DNA of 64,000 nucleotides from Stachybotrys elegans. Lineage: Eukaryota; Ascomycota; Sordariomycetes; Hypocreales; Stachybotryaceae. Within the stretch, counting starts at the first letter, position 1. The number at the start of each line of letters is the position of its first letter. Under the pieces are notes generated by a model. The model saw only the letters and a program-made list of their open reading frames with translations, was not told the origin of the DNA and made no database searches. The translations under genes were made by a program, and so were the position numbers. Shown here piece by piece: positions 41,927-53,177 of the stretch. The DNA is taken from contig JAGPNK010000003.1 of NCBI GenBank assembly GCA_020746835.1, positions 2,108,001 through 2,172,000 of the forward strand. Reading direction: 5' to 3'.

Positions 41927-42712
41927 ATGACAAACCAGAGGTATCGCCAGACTTCTCGACATGCACAGGATTTCCCGAATGGGACCCAGGGCGGCCAAGG
42001 TCAGGGCCGCAGTCAAGGTCAAACTCGCAGCAAGCAACACATTGCCCTGGTGCGAGATATACTATGCGAAACGGCGTACATGGGAAGCCATCTTCTCGCA
42101 GCAAACATGTTTGTTCCGGAACTAATTCCTGATGGGCGCCCACGCATGAACGTCATGGCACCGAGTCATAGTTTTGGCCCCAACAGCCTCGTCGCCCTGG
42201 TGCAGCAAGACATGCTGCCTAGCCTCGGCCGCAAGATGGAGGAGATATCGGGCAAGAAGGAGTTCATGATCATAATGGCCCCCAACGACCCAGATGCCGT
42301 GCAGGCACTGGCGCAGCGACCTGGTGTGGAATCTGTTGTCGGCACTCCCCACGCTGCCATCACTTTTGCGGCTCCTACTGTTCTCCCGAGTCCTGCAGCC
42401 AATATGACCACTGGCCCTCCTCGCGCTGCTCCCGGCAGTGCTCCCAGTAGTGCTTCCACAAGTGTCATGAAAGAGGAGCCCATCGTCATACCAGATGATC
42501 CCGACGGGACTCTGGAACAGGTTCGACGAAGCCAAAGGCGAAAGTACCACAAGGTGTCTGATGAGCCGAGTGGTGCGCCTGAGGTGGAAGTGCCAAAGAA
42601 GAAGAAACGAAAATGCGCACCAGCTCAGAAAGTAAAGAAAGAAGGGCAAGAGAAGCAGGGCGCTGCTGAACCCAAAAAGAAGAAGAACACGAGGAAGAAT
42701 CGCGCAGAGTAG
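41927..42712 (+). CDS. Basic, probably nuclear protein of unknown function
   Basis: From the ATG at 41927 (MTNQRYRQ) the protein has 261 residues; the same frame is open upstream to 41591, but that part looks like leader sequence. The first 40 residues are Gln/Gly/Arg-rich. Residues 40-140 look folded (IALVRDILCETAYMGSHLLA and FGPNSLVALVQQDMLPSLG). The C-terminal third is disordered, with a Ser/Pro/Ala linker, an acidic EEPIVIPDDPDGT segment and several lysine clusters (KKKKRK, KKKKNTRKN) that resemble nuclear localisation signals. I do not recognise a domain. The charge pattern suggests chromatin or RNA association, but no function is assigned. Confidence 0.65.
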   Translation: MTNQRYRQTSRHAQDFPNGTQGGQGQGRSQGQTRSKQHIALVRDILCETAYMGSHLLAANMFVPELIPDGRPRMNVMAPSHSFGPNSLVALVQQDMLPSLGRKMEEISGKKEFMIIMAPNDPDAVQALAQRPGVESVVGTPHAAITFAAPTVLPSPAANMTTGPPRAAPGSAPSSASTSVMKEEPIVIPDDPDGTLEQVRRSQRRKYHKVSDEPSGAPEVEVPKKKKRKCAPAQKVKKEGQEKQGAAEPKKKKNTRKNRAE

Positions 42713-43576
42713 GAAATATTCAGCTCAGGAGGATAAGAAGAAAACCACCATCGAAGACGACTGCTGCGAAGAGGCGTGATGGGAAGGGTTGATTTGAAGA
42801 AGACTGATGTGGTCAGACAATGACATCTCCTTTGCAAGGTAAGTTCGATGTGGCTATATCAAGACATGGTGCTCATCATGGTGCATCCAGTTTTCCTCCA
42901 AGTTATACGATGGCTATGCGCGCGGACAAGAATGGACTTGATACTCAAGTGGGAAAGACTTTGGTCAAGGTTACATAGCTAAGAACACACAAACATATCT
43001 AAGATCGTGTATCGGAATCGACACTGCAACCGCGGCCCTCAGACAACCTTTTCCATTCTGTTCGATTTGTCAGGTTCTGGACGACATGCTTCGCTTCTCG
43101 CTTCCACTACTGTCTGCCGTATCCAGCGTGTTGCGAGAGCAGCCCCAACTGATCTAACATAAGCAACATGATGCATCATCTACCGTCTTACGTCGCTTCC
43201 AATACGAGATGCAACATACGCTGACATGAACCCCCCTTTCCTGCATGCGTACCTCATCGAGAACCCTGCTCTCGTCCCGTGACAGCCGAATTATGCAAAA
43301 CATCTCGAATCTGCGGGTGCCAGGGCTTACCTTGCTGGCAAGGCTGCGCAGACGTTGGGGCGACCCAGAGAGTGACAGGCGAAGGAGGTGTGGCTGTTGT
43401 TCCACATCCAGCCAGGAACCGAGGCCAACTCGCTACGTATCACCTGCGTGCCGCTCAAAGAGGACATGGTTGGACACGCCCTGCATCTGGCAATCACAAC
43501 AGCCTCAGCTCAAAGCCAAGCTCCATCCACTTCAGTCCCAACAGTTTCCAAACCCCCCTCTTGTCGAGGCTCGCCT

Positions 43577-43620
43577 GCTCCTCCTTCTCATCCTCCTCCT
43601 CCTACTCCTACTCCTCCTCG
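43577..43620. repeat. CTC/CTA triplet low-complexity run
   Basis: Pyrimidine-rich run of CTC and CTA triplets. In one frame it makes a poly-Ser/Tyr-like peptide, which explains the spurious frames here. Confidence 0.75.
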
Positions 43621-44475
43621 CCCCTCTTCACATGCGAAGGACAAGAGACACCAACAAGACGCTGCAGCTTCCCCTCCCAGCAGACCCGCAAGACAAGACT
43701 TGATATGCTCTAATCCGAATCTCGAATGGTGAAAGGAACTCCACTCTGCCCCCTGGATAGCCGCCATCGGACATGCAAACCCCGGCCACAGTGGCGTAGT
43801 TGGCTACGGTACTTTCTCTCCGCGGGTGCTATAAGCCATCTAAAAATCAGCACGCATTACGCTTTTTTTGCATCCCTGGTCGGCAGCCGCTCCGTGGCCC
43901 TGGTAACGCGGCAGATGGCAGGCCCAAGGGCATGGCTGCCCCGGCTCGAGCGGTAGAGGAACAAAAGATGCTGGCAATCGGCTGTCTGGAAGCTTCATAC
44001 AAGCGACCTGAGGCGGCCAGATCTGCCACCTCGGACTCCACTACCTGCCGCCCCTCCCTCTGCGAGAGCTCCAGACCTCCTGTGCTGGGTTAGGGTGGCC
44101 AGCCGGGAAATGGTGCTCGATATCGTCTCGTCTCATCTTGTCTGGTTGAGCCGTCAGCACCATCTCCTACGGGATAGCCTAGTGGAGATGGACCGATTAT
44201 TACAACCTCTGGGCAAGGGCCCTTGCACCGGAGTGCCTCTAATAATGGCCTCTTGTCGTTCTATTCATAGACTGTATATATGTTGGTGTGGCTGGCCACC
44301 CGCCGTTATAGGAGGGAGCAGTCGCCGCGGGTGAGGCTGCAAGACGGGAAGCCATGCATTACTTATCAGGGGCATATCAGCTCGCCCTCTTCCCGTGTGC
44401 CGCCATATATCTTGACTTCCCGCCCTCGTCCTCTTCTCCCCCCAGCTTGGCCGATCCTTCTCTTGAGGGATTTCT

Positions 44476-44481
44476 TATAAG
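44476..44481 (+). promoter_or_regulatory. TATA-like element of the amidase gene
   Basis: TATAAG lies 54-59 bp before the ATG at 44535. Confidence 0.4.
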
Positions 44482-44534
44482 CCTCTACGCAGCATCCTAA
44501 CTTGCGTGATTTCCAACGCAAATCACCCGACAAT

Positions 44535-46061
44535 ATGGGGTCTAGCCTCTCTTCCCAATCCGGGAGACTCAGCAGCTCTCGTCCAGATATCGCCGAGGCG
44601 TATCGGCTTACGGCCTCAGAGGCCATGGCCAAGATCCGCCGCGGCGATATGACGGTCGAGGAGTATGCACAGAGCCTGCTGCTTCGGATTAGAAAACGTG
44701 ACGATGTCGTCAAGGCCTGGGCGTATCTTGACCCCGACTATGTGATCAAGCAGGCTCGGGCTCTCGACAAAATCCCGGAAGATAAGAGAGGGCCCCTTCA
44801 CGGTGTGGTCATTGCTGTCAAGGATGTCATCTATACCAAAGGTCAGTCAATATGTTGCTGAACACATATCGTGGGATCCGTCGCTGAACAGTCAAGACAT
44901 GCCAACGCAGCACAACTCGCCCATCTATCGAGACGACCATCCCGCCATCGACAGCAATGCTGTCGCCGTCCTGCGCGAAGCCGGCGCCCTTCTTCTTGGT
45001 AAGAAGCCCGTCTTGTTGACTCCGAGAGCCGTCTCTGACGTCTGTAGGTAAGACGACAACCACCGAGTTCGCCGCCACGCTTACGGGACCCGCCACGACC
45101 AATCCCCACGACTCCTCCCGAACGCCGGGCGGCTCCTCGTCCGGCTCCGGCGCCGCTGTCGGCGACCTCCAGGCCCCCGTAGCCCTCGGCACGCAGACGG
45201 GCGGCTCGACCATCCGCCCGGCATCCTTCAACGGCGTCTACGCCCTCAAGCCGACGTGGAACAGCATCTCGCGCGAGGGCCTCAAGATCTATGCCCTCAT
45301 CTTTGATACCCTGGGCATGTACGCCCGCTCCATCGACGACCTCGTCCTGCTCGCCGACGTCTTCGACCTGCAGGATGATGACGAGTCGGACTTTGCGGGC
45401 CTGCGCGGCGCCAAGTTCGCCGTTTGCCAGACCATGGCGTGGGAGTTTGCAGGCCCGGGCACGCGCGAGGCCCTCGACAAGGCCGTGACGCTGCTGCGCG
45501 GCGCGGGCGCTACGGTCGAGGAGCTTCGTCTGCCCTCAGAATTCGACGACCTACCGGAGCTGCACGAGACGGCGCTGTTCGCCGAGGGAAGGGTCAACTT
45601 CCTGGCAGCGCACCGCGTGGGCAAGGAGAAGCTGTCGCCCTTCCTCGCAGACCACGTCGTCAACTCGCACGGCATCTCCCGGAAGCAGCAGCTCCAGGCA
45701 TTTGACGCCATGGCCGCTCTGCGACCCAAAATCGACGACATCGCGGGCCAGTACGCGGCTATCCTGGCCCCCAGCGTGCCGGACGAAGCACCCGAGGGAA
45801 TACAGAGCACCGGCAATGCCATTTTCTGCGCGATATGGAGCGTACGTAGGATTCTTTTCAGAGCGGCGGGACGCAGCTGACGTTGAACAGGCCTTGCACA
45901 CGCCCGTCGTGAACATTCCTGGTTTCCAGGGCGCCAACGGCATGCCCATCGGACTGTCGCTCATCGCGCCGCGATATCGCGACCGTCACCTGCTCAAGGT
46001 AAGCAAGGCAGTGGGCGAGCTCTTTGAAGCCGAAGGAGGCTGGAAGCGGGTCCCAAAATGA
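44535..46061 (+). CDS. Amidase (amidase-signature family)
   Basis: Exons 44535-44841, 44897-44998, 45048-45841 and 45891-46061 join in frame to 457 residues. The Ser-cisSer-Lys triad is visible: Lys96 in VVIAVKDVI, cis-Ser166 in GGSSSGSGAAV and nucleophile Ser190 in GTQTGGSTIRPASF; the 24-residue spacing between the serines is that of the family. The C-terminal ALHTPVVNIPGFQGANGMPIGLSL is the usual end of the domain. These enzymes hydrolyse amides to acid and ammonia; the substrate is unknown. Length is a little under the common 500-600. There is no signal peptide. Intron 1 ends in AAG (44894-44896), required to keep TKDMPTQHNSPIY in frame. The other introns are 49 nt each. Confidence 0.88.
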
Positions 46062-46296
46062 GCGAGGAGCCGCGGGGCACAGGTCAAAAAACAAGGGCAT
46101 TCATTCAACTGACGCAAGGCTGGCGTGATGATGCATCGCTATGCCTTTATTGACCTAACCTACAAAATGCTAGATTGTCGAACCATCCCAGTACCCACGG
46201 TGATTTGAATTATAGGGATTTATCCGTTTCGCCGTTTCATCCTCGTCCCGCCCATACTGTAACAATTAAACACTAGATTACCGTATCCCGTCAAAA

Positions 46297-47925
46297 TCAT
46301 GATTGTGTTGCCATCGCACGGTCGATGCAGGTCATAAACTGCGGCTGGTTAGAAGGAACTCTCTATACTATTAGCGGGGCCTGATGGACTGCTCACCTCC
46401 TCGGGCATGATGCCCTGGTTGCCGAGATAGCGGCACATGCCCTTCACCAGCTCTACCTGCTCCTCGGGCGTGAGGCTGGTAATAGCCGTCTCTAACACAG
46501 ATCCCAGGCTGACGTGGTGGACGACGACGAAGGTGTGGTAGTAGATGTAGGCGAAGAATCCCATGATGAACTGGCAGTCCATGCGATCAGTGATGCCACC
46601 GTGACCGGGGATGGAGTGGCCAAAGTCCTTGATCTTGAAGGTTCGCTTAAGACCGGAGGCGAAGAAGCCGCCAAAGGGAGCGATGAGCGAGGCGAAGGTC
46701 GCGAACATGAGCGAGTGGAGTTGCATCGGCGTAAAGGTGACGGATAAGTTGGTGTTGGGAGGGAGGAAGAAGAGCTGAGGGAGCGAGTATGTGCTCGGGA
46801 TGAAGACGGGGTTGGGATCGCACTGGAGACCGGTGAAGATGTTGGCGCCGAGGTCCTGCAAGCACGTTAGCGATGAAAAGCATCCCAGCAGAGGGGAGGG
46901 GGTTGCGACTCACGTTGACCGGGCAGATGAAGTACTTGGAGCGCGTCATGATGTTGACGAGAATCATGCTGAAGAGAACCGTCATGATCCAGGCGCCAAC
47001 AAAGCCTTCCACGGTCTTCTTGGGGGAGAGCTTGATGAGCTGGGTGCGACCAAAGGCAATGCCACAGATGTAGGCGAAGATGTCGTTGGTGATGACGAGG
47101 GCGGCGGGGAGGAAGAACCAGATCATGCCCTCGAAGACGTTGTTCATGATGAAGTGGGCCTGCACGACGATGAGGTACAGCGCCATGTGTGTCCAGGCAA
47201 AGTTGGTGAACTGGAACTTGTAGTGTCCGGCCTGGAGAGAAGCGACAAAGAAAACGAAGCCTGCGATCGAGCGAGTCAGCACGGCAGGACAGGACGGGAG
47301 CAGGGTGTGGGGGATGCTTACCAAAGACATAGAGAATGAAGCTGATGAAGCGGTGATGGGTAGCCAGGGGCAGCAAGACCTTGTCGACGAGGACAATGTG
47401 CTTGAAGTAGTAGATGACGGTCTCGCCGTAGAGGAAGTACATGGTGGTAGCAAGCCAGTACCAGTTGAGGCTCTTGGTCGAGCTTAGTGATCGGGCGCGG
47501 CTGGGGACATTGGCTATGGCGATGACCTCCTTGAAGGAAACGATCTGTACGGCGGTGACGATGGCGATGATGTAGATGTGGCCCATGAAGAGGGCGCCGA
47601 AGAAGAGGCCGAACATGACAAAGGTCCAGAAGGTTCGGGTCATGAAGTTGGCCTTCTTCTTCTCGTACTCGGCTTGTCGCTCCTCGGCGGTTGGGGGTTT
47701 CTGTGAGAACCGGAGAGTCAGCATCCCCATCGATGGGACATGGCCGCGGCGGGTGCTCTGGAAGCTCACCTCTTGGACGGGCTCGAGAACCCGGGCCTTG
47801 GTCTTGGTGGGCGAGCCATCCTCGCTGACGTCGCTGAAGCTGGAGCGTCGGCCTTCCGAACCGCTGGTGTGGCCATTCGGAGTTCTGTGAGGGAAGCGCA
47901 CGCCCCTCTTGGACCGAGTAGCCAT
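46297..47925 (-). CDS. CDS1: Phosphatidate cytidylyltransferase (CDP-diacylglycerol synthase)
   Basis: Exons 47925-47770, 47700-47322, 47260-46914, 46855-46397 and 46344-46297 (minus strand) give 462 residues. The enzyme makes CDP-diacylglycerol from phosphatidate and CTP in the ER membrane, feeding phosphatidylinositol, phosphatidylserine and cardiolipin synthesis. The family signature is complete: GLKRTFKIKDFGHSIPGHGG followed by ITDRMD. Several membrane spans precede it (FVMFGLFFGALFMGHIYIIA, MALYLIVVQAHF, AALVITNDIFAYICG). The N-terminal 60 residues are hydrophilic and Ser/Arg-rich. The last exon codes only PQFMTCIDRAMATQS. Intron 1 is 69 nt, a multiple of three without an in-frame stop, so retention would add 23 residues. 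The gene is likely essential, as in yeast. It is divergent from the checkpoint gene 1.8 kb away. Confidence 0.93.
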
Positions 47926-48186
47926 TGTGAAGGAGGGGTGGTGGACTGTGTCAAGAAAGAGGATGAGTGCGTGCGCGTCGGGTTCGCGCAATGCCGTCGT
48001 TGTCGTGGGCGCGCGGTGTGATGGATATTGTGGTCGTTGACGAGCGATGGATGACGACGGAGGGAGGAGATTGGGAGAGGATGGAGCTGTGCTGCTGCTT
48101 GCTGACCAGGGTAGCGGAGCAAGGTCTGCTGTGGGTTGGGCGTGGCCGTGATGCGACGCTTGGCGGGGCGTCAAGTAGCTGCAAGA

Positions 48187-48240
48187 ACAAGACAAGACAC
48201 AGGACACAGGACAGGACACAAGACAAGAGGGACAGGCACC
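48187..48240. repeat. Degenerate ACAGGACA / GACAAGA repeat
   Basis: About six imperfect copies of (A)GGACACA or GACAAGA units in tandem, upstream of CDS1 in its probable leader or promoter. Confidence 0.75.
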
Positions 48241-48385
48241 AGGACCTGTTGAGCGTTGTGGGAAAAGAGAAGAGTCGGTTCGGTGACGGGGGAAATTTTC
48301 AGTCCGTCAACATTTGGTGCCAGGCCAAGGATTCGATCTGCCGGGCGGCTCGGGGAGGTTGATGACCGACTTCGAAGGCACCCGG

Positions 48386-48398
48386 TTTTTTTTTTTTT
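48386..48398. repeat. Homopolymer T13
   Basis: Thirteen consecutive T on the plus strand. Poly(dA:dT) tracts commonly exclude nucleosomes in fungal promoters. Confidence 0.85.
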
Positions 48399-49752
48399 GC
48401 CTGGGACAAGAGAGATTACCTCACTGAAATCTTGGGGAATATTTTTCACAAGCCATCCATGGCATGTGTGTGGCTGTGGGGGGGGCCTTCACTGCCCAGG
48501 CTGTAGGTGCTACGTCAGATCCATTCCTGCGGTGGCGCAGCACCTACCCCAATGACGAGCATCATGCAACTTATTGGTTCTCTCTTTGCAGCGGGCTTTT
48601 TGTTATTCAACTTGAAATCTGCGGTCGTGTAAAATATTGTCACTCCCAGACGAATGCATTTTTGGCAGAGATAGATCGAACGAAGCAGCAGCTTGCACAG
48701 AGTATCTGGACGAATCCAGACAATGTGGGCTGTCGGGTTTTCAGGCGAAACGCTAGTGGACCCGCTGTATCCGCCCGCATTTACAGCACACCAGCCCCAG
48801 GTCGTCCAATCTTGTCCGAAGTCCCGTCTGAAGAATCAGCTGCTTGCATTCTGCCCATTCAAACAGTAAGAATGATGGAGCATATTTGAGCACAGTCATC
48901 CGCGTAATTTGGCGCTCTGGATCGATCCTATCTTCAATCCAGGTGTAGTGTCAGCTGGCGTCTGATTCAAACCTGACTTCTCGGCTCATCTATTAACCCC
49001 ATGTTGCCTCACGATCGTGTCCCCTGATTCTGTGGAATGGTTGGGGGACTTGGACCAAGTCCCGGCTGATCCGCGCTCCCGAGCCGTTCTCTCGGGCCCG
49101 CCGATACCAGGCATCTCTGGCCTCGACGTGAGTGTCCGTTGATGGTGTCTAGGTCATCATTCGGCTCGTCAAGCTGTTAAAGAGGCGTGCGGTTCGTTTC
49201 GAAATGGTGCCTGTCCACTTTTCAGTCCTAGGTAGCATCGGCAACTATACGTTATCAAAAGCATGGTAAGCGAGGAAGAATTGCACGATCACGATACGTC
49301 GATACTTGCGGTCGCTGTCTGGTGGTTTCCCCTCATTCTCTGGTTATTTCAAAAGACATTCCAATGTGCAGTGCCTTCGTTTGTTGGAGATTGGCCCGAG
49401 CCTGGCCAGACGCGGGTGGCGCGGGTGACGTGGGGTGAAGTTTAGGCCATGGTCAAGGTGCGATGAGATACGAACAGCAAATATGGCACTTGCGGAAATC
49501 CATAATAAGTGGATGGAATTCGTGTAAATCTCGAGAAGAAGAAAAATAAACAATGATAAAACCTCTGGCTTGTGATGAAAACACCCAGCTGCTGCAATGC
49601 CGCTACAGCACTGCTTGAAGATGGTTAAAGTGCCACGTGATTTCGTGTCGTGCGTCCCACTGGACGCGAAAAATCACAATTCCGCTCCGCGACCATCACA
49701 TGTCACTTAGTCTGCACTGATGCTATAATGGTTTCTCCAGCATCCGCCACCC

Positions 49753-52158
49753 ATGGATATCGACGAGTTTGCAGACGACGGCATCGACGATCTCTCCGAC
49801 TCTGACCTCCAGGCTATCGACCAGCTCGCCGTTCACTTCACGCAGGCAGCACAGTCCCAAGCCCCTCCCCGTCAGACGCAAAATGCGAATCCTCCACGTG
49901 CCTACCCCAACTACAACTGGGACGAAGATGACGATCTCGATACGACCGAGGTGACCAACGACGCTGGAGGTCCGGTTGGTCGGCCTCTGAATCCATCATA
50001 TCAGCATCAGAAGCCGAGCTCTCAGCTTCCCCAGCGTCCCGTGCCTCCAGTCCCCAATCCACGATGGAATCCTACAGTGCCCCCCGGCCGACCGGCCACC
50101 ACAATGCCGTCCTCTCGTTCACTTCTCGCCATGAATCTCTCCCAACAGGTTCCTTCACAATCTACCTCGGGTTTCGGTCGCAATCTCAGCCAGTTCCCTC
50201 GGCCACCTGTTCCTCAGCCAGATCTGGCACCCTCGCAGGCACCCTCGGCCAACATGGTCTCGGCACTTCAGAAGAGGGTTCGAGCACTCGAGGCCGAGCT
50301 TGCATCGGCCCGTAGCGAAGTAAACGTCGTCCGAAACAATTCCTTAAAGGCGGAGAAGCAGCATGCGGCTGAGCTGGCTGCCGAGGTTGCACGACTCAAG
50401 AAGCTCAACTCAGAGGAGTTGGCCAAGCACGAGAAAATCACAGAGGCAGCCCTGGTAGCCAAGAAGCATGCAAACACGGAGCTCGAGTTTCTGCAGCGCG
50501 ATCTGCGCGAGGTTAACGACCGAGCCCGCCGAAAGGACACGGCTCCCATGTCCACCGTATCCGGTCCCGATACGCCCAGGAAGAACAAAACTTGGGGAAT
50601 AGCTGATGGTTTCGACGACATGGACATTGTTACCAGCCCCAGCAAGACTCAAGGAAGATTCAAGAACTCGGGGCCGGTAGCCATCCATGTCGGCGAGCGG
50701 ACGCCCACCAAGGGCAAGCGGAAGCGGCCCATGGTTGAGAGCCCTATCACTGCTTTGGAGACGCATGTCGACGACGTTTTCATGGCTGAGGACCGAGAGC
50801 CACCGCCTGTCCAGAACGTTGTCGTTGCTGCCCCCACAGAACCATTCGAGGTGAGTTGCGCTCATCATGAACTAACTGTCTTATACTTTCTCTAACGCGC
50901 CCAGTTTCTCCCACTCGTTCTGGATCATGGCGCTTTCCACAACCAACCCCCAACTTTCGACGTCCTCTCCAGATTGGCCTTTCCTTCAGATCCAGATACA
51001 TCACTTTCATCTCTCATTTTCCAGAGGTTACCACTGCTTGGCAATCCCAGCCTGCCTATGCAGCTATTCGTCGACTTCTCCGAGCTCATCATCAACCTCT
51101 GGATAAGATGTTGCGAGGAGGCATATTTGGAGCCAATCAAATATCTAGCTTCTCTACTGGCATTTGTATTTCAACTCGAAACCACCTCTGTTGCTCCGGT
51201 GCTTGCTCCAAAGCTCGTCCCAGTCCTCTTAACCATGATCAACACTCTGGCCGAAACTCGACAGCGCATCCCGGAGGGTCAGATAGCAAAAGATGCCGAT
51301 TACAATCGCCTGGAGGAGCATGTCCACATGAAGGATATGCTCGGCCTGCTACATACCCTAGCACTGGCGTGTGCTACGGCCCCAAGCGATAATGACGCTG
51401 GTCTTAGCTGTGGAGCTGCAGAGTTCTGGAAGCTTATGACACTCAAGCCTGTCTACTTATTGCTTGCTCCCAAAGAAAAACACGAGCACACAGTCGGGAT
51501 GTTGCATCTGCTTGCACTTTCATCGCTGCCATCATCGATAGGGCCCATCACTCAGGACGAGGCCGCCGAGGGAGTCGCGCAGATGATCATTGAACGTGCA
51601 TCAGCACGGCTGACAGAATTTCCCCGCACTGTTTCCATCACCCCCAAGCAGAGACGCGACCTACGGCTGGCCGCCCTACGAACGCTGATTGGGTTTGCAA
51701 GACATCCCTTTGGCACTCTTCAGCTCGCAACCCACAACAGTGCCCTCCCACGGGTGGCGACATGCCTCAGCAACTGCATTGACGAACTCTACGATCAAGC
51801 TATTCCGTCAGGCATCCTCCCGCCACCTGATACAGGCTCCACTGCCGAGCTGTTTGCCGGTTCATCATCTTCCGGGGAACTCTGTCAAATCATCTCTCAG
51901 TGCATCCTCTTGATATACAAACTTGTTACCGACCCAGCCACATCCGACGTCCTGGACATCAGTCAGAAGCTGTCTACTTCCAATGGCGGCAATCGCCGCT
52001 ATCATCTAGCCCTCGGTCGATTAGCATTCGCTGAAGAAGATCTCGTCCTAGAGTCTGGTATAGACAGCGAGATCGTAGAAGCAGCAGCCGAACTACTCGA
52101 AATGGCCGTCACTCCCGACGAGGGAGAGCTAATGAGCGAAGCCTTTGGTCCAGGATGA
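49753..52158 (+). CDS. uvsD: Rad26/UvsD/ATRIP-type DNA-damage checkpoint protein
   Basis: Exons 49753-50850 and 50905-52158 join in frame to 783 residues. The N-terminus MDIDEFADDGIDDLSDSDLQ has the acidic DDD/DL pattern of fungal Rad26/ATRIP proteins. A Pro/Ser/Gln-rich segment follows. Residues about 175-260 form a coiled coil (ALQKRVRALEAELASARSEV, then AAELAAEVARLKKLNSEELA) used for oligomerisation. The C-terminal 400 residues are helical repeats (TLAETRQRIPEGQ, LLHTLALACATAP, LRLAALRTLIGFARHPFG). These proteins bring the ATR/Mec1 kinase to RPA-coated single-stranded DNA. Recognition rests on layout and N-terminal similarity rather than a catalytic motif, since the family has none. The single 54-nt intron sits after PFE with a CTAAC branch site. 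Confidence 0.75.
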
Positions 52159-52374
52159 CACGTTGCACTCAAATTCACAATGCGATATAGCTTGGCCTAT
52201 TTTTCACCGCATATTATTCTGTTTGGTATCGGCTTAAATGGGTTTTAAGGATTTGGTCATGTATCGGTGTGACGAGTGTTATGGGCAGGCGTTTTCGGTT
52301 ACAAGATATCCCACGAGAAATGTTCCAACACGAAATGTTGACACCGTCAGCTGCTTCCTCGACCATCACCCTGA

Positions 52375-53177
52375 TCAACCGTTATAGCTCACGTGCACAT
52401 GGTCCCTGCAGTATTTAGTATTCATCTCCATCACCCATACGGCAGACTCACCAGTGGTTTTGCGTCAGGTCGCCACGGTCCTCCATGGTGCGCCAAGTAT
52501 CCCAGGATCGCACAGAATCCTGGCTTGGATTCCAGATCTTCTGACCCCAAATAATGTACCTAACGTTTAGGGAAGCTCGATTCCTCATAACCCATTCAGC
52601 AATTTCTCTGCCGGAGAGAGTAGCCGCCTGAAAAGTCAGCTTGTCCTCGGCAAAGTAAATCAAGCACACTTACACCGCCAGAATCAGCACACATCATGTC
52701 AGTTGCGAGGCCGCAACAATGGTCCGAGGTGCCGGGACAAGCACAGTCCCTGATGCAGAAGACTTCACGCACTCTCCCGGGAAAGGCTGCGACAATAGCT
52801 CTGGCACCATTGACAGCCACAGACCGGCACGCTCCCACGGCCGGGATGGTGGGAGATCCGTACCCGCCCCAGCCGGTAGCCGAGCTGCTGCAGCACCGAA
52901 ATTGCGAGGGGCCGGGGCAGAGGCCGGTTTGGCTCGTGCCGGCACAGTCAGAGTTCCAGCGGCAGTTGCCGCCGGAGCCGCACGTTGGGAGAGAGCAGCA
53001 CCGGATGTCAGAAGCATCAGCAGGGCAGGCACCCGTAATGGATGTACCGCCTCCAGAAGAGCAGGCCGATGAGGAGATGCAAACACCATGTCGACCGCTA
53101 GGGCCGTAGCATGGTTCGTTGACGGCGGCACGGGCAACGCCGAAAACAAATGGGAGAAGGAGAGTTGAGAAACGCAT
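52375..53177 (-). CDS. Secreted cysteine-rich protein with M15/LAS-like zinc-peptidase signature
   Basis: Exons 53177-52674, 52627-52452 and 52405-52375 (minus strand) give 236 residues. A signal peptide (RFSTLLLPFVFGVARA) is followed by about 75 residues with paired cysteines (PTCGSGGNCRWNSDC), like a small wall-binding module. The C-terminal domain begins near GACRSVAVNGARAIVAAFPG. DHCCGLATDMM fits the H-x(6)-D pattern of M15/LAS peptidases, and the last exon supplies DHVHVS, the H-x-H partner. Together they could bind zinc. Enzymes of that fold cut peptide cross-links in bacterial walls or act as amidases; some fungal relatives are uncharacterised. Without the 31-nt last exon the protein would stop at HW and lose the H-x-H. 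Introns are 46 nt each. The activity is inferred. Confidence 0.82.

Larger units (their letters stand above)
42713..44534. other. Intergenic region
   Basis: 1.8 kb with overlapping short frames of biased composition only. It contains a CTC/CTA triplet run (43577-43620) and the amidase promoter with a TATAAG element at 44476-44481. Confidence 0.5.
47926..49752. other. Long divergent intergenic region (CDS1 / checkpoint gene)
   Basis: 1.8 kb. The CDS1-proximal part holds a GACA-rich repeat (48187-48240) and a T13 run (48386-48398). No convincing gene was seen. Confidence 0.5.

Noticed and set aside
43245..43713. Overlapping plus-strand frames of about 115-150 codons
   Set aside because: All three frames are open because of pyrimidine triplet repeats; the products are Ser/Pro/Leu-biased with no motif.
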